6,564 bases of DNA, from the NCBI GenBank assembly GCA_035646975.1, contig DASROJ010000217.1, forward strand, positions 1 to 6,564. The letters are read 5' to 3'. Source of the stretch: DASROJ01 sp035646975 (GTDB taxonomy: Bacteria; Acidobacteriota; Polarisedimenticolia; JACPZX01; DASXTC01). Below the pieces are notes generated by a model. It saw only the letters and a program-made list of their open reading frames with translations. It did not search any database and was not told where the DNA came from. Shown here piece by piece: positions 1 through 6,564 of the stretch. The number at the start of each line of letters is the position of its first letter. Positions within the stretch are counted from its first letter, which is position 1. The position numbers were made by a program, and so were the translations under genes.

Positions 1-3231
<3,231 letters not shown>

Positions 3232-3263
3232 CGGTAATAAAATGACCTGAATGCCCTTGGGTA

Positions 3264-3291
3264 TTGACAGCCGGAGAGCCTATTTGCTAAT
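3264..3291 (+). promoter_or_regulatory. Candidate sigma70-type promoter for rpsL-rpsG-fusA
   Basis: A perfect -35 hexamer TTGACA (3264-3269) is followed, after a 16-base spacer, by GCTAAT (3286-3291), which matches 4 of 6 bases of TATAAT including the last four. The predicted start of transcription is near 3298, giving a leader of about 85 bases before the rpsL GTG. The site lies in the 151-base gap between rpoC and rpsL, where a separate str promoter is known in many bacteria. Its surroundings are AT-richer than the flanking genes. Seen: the hexamers and the spacing. Inferred: that it is active. The gap holds no other gene. Confidence 0.55.
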
Positions 3292-3298
3292 CTCCGGC
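3270..3298 (+). repeat. Perfect 8-bp dyad inside the rpsL promoter
   Basis: GCCGGAGA (3270-3277) and TCTCCGGC (3291-3298) are exact reverse complements separated by 13 bases. The left arm starts directly after the -35 TTGACA, and the right arm begins at the last base of the proposed -10 and reaches the predicted start site. This is a plausible operator position. As RNA it could instead form a hairpin ending the rpoBC transcript, but the following bases (GGTTTGCTTGGGG) make only a poor U-tract, so terminator function is doubtful. Confidence 0.45.
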
Positions 3299-3372
3299 GG
3301 TTTGCTTGGGGATGGTGACTCCGCGCAGACCCCGTCTCAACAATTCGAACGATTTCAGCAAGTTGTCGCGTA

Positions 3373-3378
3373 GAGGTG
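3373..3378 (+). promoter_or_regulatory. Ribosome binding site of rpsL
   Basis: GAGGTG, a good match to the anti-Shine-Dalgarno complement, lies 4 bases before the GTG at 3383. It decides the GTG start, since there is no in-frame ATG near the conserved N-terminus. Confidence 0.75.
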
Positions 3379-3382
3379 TCTG

Positions 3383-3757
3383 GTGCCGACGGTAAACCAG
3401 CTTGTGAGGTTCGGCCGCACGATTATCAAGAGCCGCACCGGAAGCCCTGCTCTTCAGTCGTGTCCGCAGAAACGCGGAGTTTGCGTCAGGGTCTATACCT
3501 CGACACCGAAGAAGCCGAACTCGGCGCTGCGAAAAGTCGCGCGAGTCAGGCTCACCAACGGTATCGAAGTGACGACCTACATCCCCGGTGTCGGCCATAA
3601 CCTGCAGGAGCACTCGATCGTGCTCATCCGCGGGGGTCGAGTGAAGGACCTGCCGGGTGTTCGTTACCATGTCGTTCGCGGGACGCTCGACACGGCCGGC
3701 GTGGAAGGGCGAAAGCAGAGTCGCTCGAAGTATGGAGCCAAGCGGCCGAAGAGCTAG
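3383..3757 (+). CDS. rpsL: 30S ribosomal protein S12
   Basis: S12 sits at the interface side of the 30S subunit beside the decoding centre, and helps control accuracy of tRNA selection. The 124-residue product has the usual family length (E. coli 124) and starts MPTVNQLVR from GTG. Conserved blocks are CPQKRGVC (27-34), TPKKPNSALRKV (41-52), GHNLQEHS (71-78), RGGRVKDLPGVRYH (83-96) and the C-terminal RSKYGAKRPK. The positions where streptomycin-resistance or dependence changes occur in other bacteria carry wild-type residues: Lys43, Lys88 and Pro91. A streptomycin-sensitive S12 is therefore expected. Asp89, the aspartate methylthiolated by RimO in E. coli, is present; whether it is modified here is unknown. 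It is the first gene after the candidate promoter and the usual first gene of the str operon. Stop is TAG. Confidence 0.98.
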   Translation: MPTVNQLVRFGRTIIKSRTGSPALQSCPQKRGVCVRVYTSTPKKPNSALRKVARVRLTNGIEVTTYIPGVGHNLQEHSIVLIRGGRVKDLPGVRYHVVRGTLDTAGVEGRKQSRSKYGAKRPKS

Positions 3758-3774
3758 ACGCGAGCTTTATCGTC

Positions 3775-3836
3775 AACGGCTGGATGACCGGGTAAGACAC
3801 CAACGGGCCCGGGGTCAGCCGTTTTCGTTTTCTTTT
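3775..3836 (+). promoter_or_regulatory. Hairpin plus T-rich tract between rpsL and rpsG (attenuator or S7 site candidate)
   Basis: AACGGCTG (3775-3782) and CAGCCGTT (3816-3823) form a perfect 8-bp stem. Inside it, ACC/GGT (3787-3789 with 3813-3815) and GGG/CCC (3790-3792 with 3808-3810) can pair with a 2-base bulge, extending the helix. The stem is followed at once by TTTTCGTTTTCTTTT (3822-3836), which resembles the U-tract of an intrinsic terminator, and it ends 14 bases before the rpsG start. In E. coli the S12-S7 spacer holds the S7 binding site used for translational feedback. This spacer has a similar size (92 bases), but the structure has not been shown to match. A partial terminator that lowers rpsG-fusA expression is the alternative. 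Confidence 0.5.
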
Positions 3837-3840
3837 GGAG
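3837..3840 (+). promoter_or_regulatory. Ribosome binding site of rpsG
   Basis: GGAG lies 9 bases before ATG 3850. It supports that ATG over the in-frame TTG at 3835, which would overlap this site and add five residues foreign to S7. Confidence 0.65.
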
Positions 3841-3849
3841 ATTTGCTGG

Positions 3850-4320
3850 ATGCCAAGACGTCGTGAGGTGCCCAAGCGGCCTGTCCCGCCGGACCCTGTC
3901 TTCCAGTCGCCGCTGGTGACCAAGTTCATCAACGCGATCATGGAGCGCGGCAAGAAGACGGTGGCCGAGGACATCTTCTACGGAGCGATGGACATCATCC
4001 GTGAGAAGAGCAAGGACGATCCGCTCAAGGCCTTCAAGAAGGCGCTCGACAACGTCAAGCCGGTGCTCGAAGTCAAGGCGCGGCGTGTCGGCGGCTCGAC
4101 CTACCAGATCCCGGTGGAGGTGAGCCCGAATCGCCGGTTGAGCCTCGGCATCCGGTGGTTGATCAACTATGCCGCCGAGCGGCCGGGCCGCAGCATGAGA
4201 GAGAAGCTGGCAAACGAGATGCTCGACGCCTCGAACAACACCGGCGGCGCCATCAAGAAACGTGAAGACACTCATAAGATGGCGGAGGCCAACAAGGCCT
4301 TCGCGCACTATCGGTGGTAG
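3850..4320 (+). CDS. rpsG: 30S ribosomal protein S7
   Basis: S7 binds the 3' major domain of 16S rRNA, starts assembly of the 30S head and lines the E site and mRNA exit. The product is 156 residues, the common bacterial length, and starts MPRRREVPKRPV, a typical S7 N-terminus. Seen are the basic N-terminal arm, the helical segment VTKFINAIMERGKKTVAE (23-40), the beta-hairpin region around VKARRVGGSTYQIPVEV (75-91) that contacts RNA and the E site, NRRLSLGIRWLI (94-105), and the closing GGAIKKREDTHKMAEANKAF with terminal HYRW. It lies 92 bases after rpsL, across the hairpin described separately, and 47 bases before fusA. The stop is TAG, placed in the loop of a short dyad. In E. coli this protein represses its own operon; the same is only an inference here. 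No odd features in the protein itself. Confidence 0.98.
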   Translation: MPRRREVPKRPVPPDPVFQSPLVTKFINAIMERGKKTVAEDIFYGAMDIIREKSKDDPLKAFKKALDNVKPVLEVKARRVGGSTYQIPVEVSPNRRLSLGIRWLINYAAERPGRSMREKLANEMLDASNNTGGAIKKREDTHKMAEANKAFAHYRW

Positions 4321-4326
4321 CCACCG
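4312..4326 (+). repeat. Short hairpin with the rpsG stop codon in its loop
   Basis: CGGTGG (4312-4317), then TAG (4318-4320), then CCACCG (4321-4326): a perfect 6-bp GC-rich stem whose three-base loop is exactly the rpsG stop. No T-tract follows, so it is not a standard terminator. It may be chance, since the left arm is the conserved codons for the S7 C-terminal Arg-Trp. Confidence 0.4.
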
Positions 4327-4347
4327 CGATGACCGTCGAAAGACGGC

Positions 4348-4355
4348 AGGAAAGG
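4348..4355 (+). promoter_or_regulatory. Ribosome binding site of fusA
   Basis: AGGAAAGG is the only purine-rich Shine-Dalgarno-like run between the rpsG stop and the EF-G P-loop. It ends 12 bases before ATG 4368, a somewhat long spacing, and 21 before ATG 4377, which is too long. The earlier in-frame GTG 4314 and ATG 4329 have no such site in front. Confidence 0.5.
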
Positions 4356-4367
4356 CAGTTCGTCACC

Positions 4368-6464
4368 ATGTCCGTCATGCCCCGCAGAACGCCGCTCGAG
4401 AGGGTCCGAAACATCGGCATCATGGCGCACATCGATGCCGGAAAGACGACCACCACCGAGCGGATTCTGTACTACACCGGCAAGACCCACAAGCTCGGCG
4501 AGGTGCACGACGGCACCGCGACGATGGACTGGATGGCCCAGGAACAGGAGCGCGGCATCACCATCACGTCGGCCGCGACGACGGCGTTCTGGCGCGAGTA
4601 CCAGGTCAACATCATCGACACACCGGGCCATGTCGACTTCACGGCCGAGGTGGAACGGTCGCTGCGGGTCCTCGACGGCGCGGTGGGAGTGTTCGACGCG
4701 GTGGCCGGCGTGGAGCCGCAGTCCGAGACGGTCTGGCGGCAGGCCGACCGGTACTCGGTGCCGCGCATCGCGTTCGTCAACAAGATGGATCGCCAGGGGG
4801 CGGATTTCGATCGCTGCATCGGCATGATGGTCACCAAGCTCAACGCGCGGCCGGTCGCCATCCAGCTGCCCTTCTTCGTCGAAGAGGAATTCCGCGGAGT
4901 TGTCGACATCATCCGCCGGAAGGTTCTCACATACAACGACGATACCCTCGGGGCGGATTACGAGGTCGCGGAGGTGCCGGCTTCGCTTCGCGATGAGGTC
5001 GAGCGGCGCCGGGAGAAGATCATCGAGGCGGCCAGCGAAGCGGATGAGCCGCTCCTGCGCAAATGGCTGGACCACGAAACGCTGAGCGAAGAAGAGATCA
5101 TCCGGGGCCTGCGCAAGGCCGCCATCGCCCGCACCGCCACCCCGGTCATCTGCGGCGCCGCCTTCAAGAACAAGGGCGTGCAGCCGCTGCTCGACGCGGT
5201 GATCGATTTTCTGCCTTCGCCGCTGGACATCCCGCCGATGGAGGGGATCCTGCCGGGCGGCGGCACCGAAGCGCGGCTGCCCGACGACAAGGCGCCCTTC
5301 GCCGCGCTGGTATTCAAGATCATGACCGACCCGTTCGTCGGGCAGCTCGCCTTCACCCGGGTCTATTCGGGAAGCCTGAGCGCCGGCAGCTACGTCTACA
5401 ACGCGGCCAAGGATCGCAAGGAGCGGGTCTCGCGTCTGCTCGAGATGCACGCGAACCGGCGCGAAGAGATGAAGGAAGTGCATGCCGGCGAGATCTGCGC
5501 GCTGGTGGGGCTCAAGAACGCCTCCACCGGCGACACGATCTGCGACGAGAAGCACCCGATCGTCCTGGAAGCGATGAACTTCCCGGAGCCGGTCATCGCG
5601 GTGGCCATCGAGCCCAAGACGAAGGCCGATCACGAGAAGCTCGGCGGCGCGCTGCAGAAGCTGGCGCAGGAAGACCCGACCTTCCGCGTGCACATCGACC
5701 CGGAGACGGCACAGACCATCATCGAGGGGATGGGCGAGCTGCACCTGGAAATCATCGTCGACCGTCTCGTGCGGGAATTCGGCGTGGGCGCCAACGTCGG
5801 CAGGCCCCAGGTGGCCTACAAGGAAACGATTCGAAAGGCGGCGAAGGCCGAGGGCCGGTACATCAAGCAGACCGGCGGGAAGGGTCAGTACGGCCACGTG
5901 GTCATCGAGATCGAGCCGCTGCCGCCAGGCTCCGGGTATGAGTTCGCCAACAAGATCGTGGGCGGGTCGATCCCGCGCGAGTACATCAATCCGGCCGAAG
6001 CGGGCATCAAGGAGGCGATGGCCAATGGAATCCTGGCCGGCTTCGAGATGCGCGACATCCGCGTGACGCTGCTCGACGGCAGCTATCACGACGTCGATTC
6101 GTCGGAGATGTCCTTCAAGATTGCCGGATCGCTGGCATTCAAGAATGCCTCGAAAAAGGCCGAGCCGGTCCTGCTCGAGCCGATCATGGATGTCGAAGTC
6201 GTCGTGCCGGATGATTATCTGGGAGACGTCATCGGCAACCTGAACTCGAGGCGGGGAAAGATCATGAGTATCGAGGCGCGCGCCGGAGTGCAGTTGATCA
6301 GGGCGCACGTGCCATTGAGCGAGATGTTCGGTTATGCGACGGATCTTCGCTCCCTCAGCCAGGGACGGGCCAGTTACACGATGCAGTTCCTGCGCTACGA
6401 GGAGACGCCGAGAAACATCAGCGAAGAGGTCGTGGCCGGGATTCAGGGGACAGCGACGAGCTGA
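4368..6464 (+). CDS. fusA: Elongation factor G
   Basis: EF-G is the cytosolic GTPase that drives tRNA-mRNA translocation and, with RRF, ribosome recycling. With the start at ATG 4368 the protein has 698 residues (E. coli 704, T. thermophilus 691). The choice rests on the upstream AGGAAAGG; family alignment would also allow ATG 4377 (MPRRTPLERVRNIGI). GTPase motifs are complete: G1 AHIDAGKTT (20-28), G2 RGITI (62-66), G3 DTPGH (84-88) with catalytic His88, G4 NKMD (138-141), G5 CGAAFK (262-267). Domains II and III follow, with DPTFRVHIDPET and GMGELHLEI near residue 454. Domain IV contains GGKGQYGH (about 502) and the tip DGSYHDVDSSE, whose His574 corresponds to the decoding-site histidine of canonical EF-G. 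Domain V ends with MFGYATDLRSLSQGRASYTM. This is the canonical str-operon EF-G rather than the divergent EF-G2 type. Stop is TGA. Confidence 0.97.
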   Translation: MSVMPRRTPLERVRNIGIMAHIDAGKTTTTERILYYTGKTHKLGEVHDGTATMDWMAQEQERGITITSAATTAFWREYQVNIIDTPGHVDFTAEVERSLRVLDGAVGVFDAVAGVEPQSETVWRQADRYSVPRIAFVNKMDRQGADFDRCIGMMVTKLNARPVAIQLPFFVEEEFRGVVDIIRRKVLTYNDDTLGADYEVAEVPASLRDEVERRREKIIEAASEADEPLLRKWLDHETLSEEEIIRGLRKAAIARTATPVICGAAFKNKGVQPLLDAVIDFLPSPLDIPPMEGILPGGGTEARLPDDKAPFAALVFKIMTDPFVGQLAFTRVYSGSLSAGSYVYNAAKDRKERVSRLLEMHANRREEMKEVHAGEICALVGLKNASTGDTICDEKHPIVLEAMNFPEPVIAVAIEPKTKADHEKLGGALQKLAQEDPTFRVHIDPETAQTIIEGMGELHLEIIVDRLVREFGVGANVGRPQVAYKETIRKAAKAEGRYIKQTGGKGQYGHVVIEIEPLPPGSGYEFANKIVGGSIPREYINPAEAGIKEAMANGILAGFEMRDIRVTLLDGSYHDVDSSEMSFKIAGSLAFKNASKKAEPVLLEPIMDVEVVVPDDYLGDVIGNLNSRRGKIMSIEARAGVQLIRAHVPLSEMFGYATDLRSLSQGRASYTMQFLRYEETPRNISEEVVAGIQGTATS

Positions 6465-6475
6465 GTGATTTCCGC

Positions 6476-6509
6476 GGGGGTATCGGTCGTCCGGGTTCTG
6501 GACGCCCCC
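6476..6509 (+). terminator. GC-rich hairpin after fusA, possible transcription end
   Basis: GGGGG (6476-6480) can pair with CCCCC (6505-6509), and inside it CGTCC (6488-6492) with GGACG (6500-6504), leaving a 7-base loop and a 7-base one-sided bulge. It begins 12 bases after the fusA stop. There is no T-tract behind it, so it is at best a non-canonical terminator or an mRNA-stabilising end. Confidence 0.3.
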
Positions 6510-6524
6510 TCGCGCTGCGCTGCG

Positions 6525-6557
6525 CCGCGGGTACGCCGCCATCGGGCGGCACTGCGG
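6525..6557 (+). repeat. Second GC-rich dyad downstream of fusA
   Basis: GCCGCC (6535-6540) and GGCGGC (6545-6550) flank the loop ATCG. CCGC (6525-6528) and GCGG (6554-6557) could close an outer stem. No T-run follows within the window. The 100 bases after fusA hold no start with a ribosome binding site, so tuf or rpsJ, common next genes in str operons, do not begin here. Confidence 0.35.
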
Positions 6558-6564
6558 CGGGAGC

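Noticed and set aside
3242..3250. ATG ACC TGA mini-frame just after rpoC
   Set aside because: A two-codon frame upstream of the proposed promoter start, so it would not even be in the str transcript; no support as a leader peptide.
3509..3655. Possible streptomycin-resistance changes in rpsL
   Set aside because: Lys43, Lys88 and Pro91 are all wild type.
3835..3849. TTG start extending rpsG by five codons
   Set aside because: It overlaps the GGAG ribosome binding site and adds MEICW, which S7 proteins do not have.
4308..6542. 744-codon open frame on the minus strand over fusA and the downstream end
   Set aside because: Same cause: antisense of fusA in high-GC DNA. It has no family motif and no ribosome binding site that I could see.
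6465..6564. Start of tuf, rpsJ or another gene after fusA
   Set aside because: No ribosome binding site with a start codon and no recognisable N-terminus; only GC-rich dyads are visible.

Overview
The window carries one well-known chromosomal neighbourhood, the junction of the rpoBC and str (streptomycin) operons, all on the + strand: the distal three quarters of rpoC (RNA polymerase beta prime), then rpsL (S12), rpsG (S7) and fusA (EF-G). The DNA is GC-rich (by eye 60-65%) with strong G/C preference at third codon positions. The beta prime subunit carries the large jaw-side insertion after the trigger loop (SI3 type), which points to a Gram-negative-type lineage and away from Firmicutes or Actinobacteria. 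The S12, S7 and EF-G sequences look compatible with Acidobacteriota or a neighbouring phylum, but that is a family-level impression and cannot be settled here.

Layout. Positions 1 to about 201 hold a piece of rpoC in the wrong orientation: the minus strand encodes the lid/switch-2 part of beta prime (E. coli residues about 282-348). At about 191-202 the sequence switches to rpoC in the + orientation (from E. coli residue about 385) and runs to the stop at 3231. A 150-base gap follows with a good sigma70-like promoter (TTGACA at 3264) that overlaps a perfect 8-bp dyad. Then come rpsL (GTG start, 3383-3757), a 92-base spacer with a terminator-like or S7-site-like hairpin, rpsG (3850-4320), a 47-base spacer whose first bases form a hairpin with the rpsG stop codon in its loop, and fusA (4368-6464). 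The last 100 bases hold no recognisable gene and contain GC-rich dyads.

How the genes work together. beta prime is part of the transcription machinery. S12 and S7 are primary constituents of the 30S decoding centre and head, and EF-G drives translocation on the same ribosome. Co-transcription of rpsL, rpsG and fusA is the usual str arrangement. All four proteins look intact and canonical except for the rpoC 5' end.

I see no new biological system. The one real anomaly is the inverted rpoC segment at the left edge. It is either a fold-back/chimeric junction near a contig end or, less likely, a small inversion across a 12-bp inverted repeat within rpoC. The other observations are candidate regulatory structures in the spacers.
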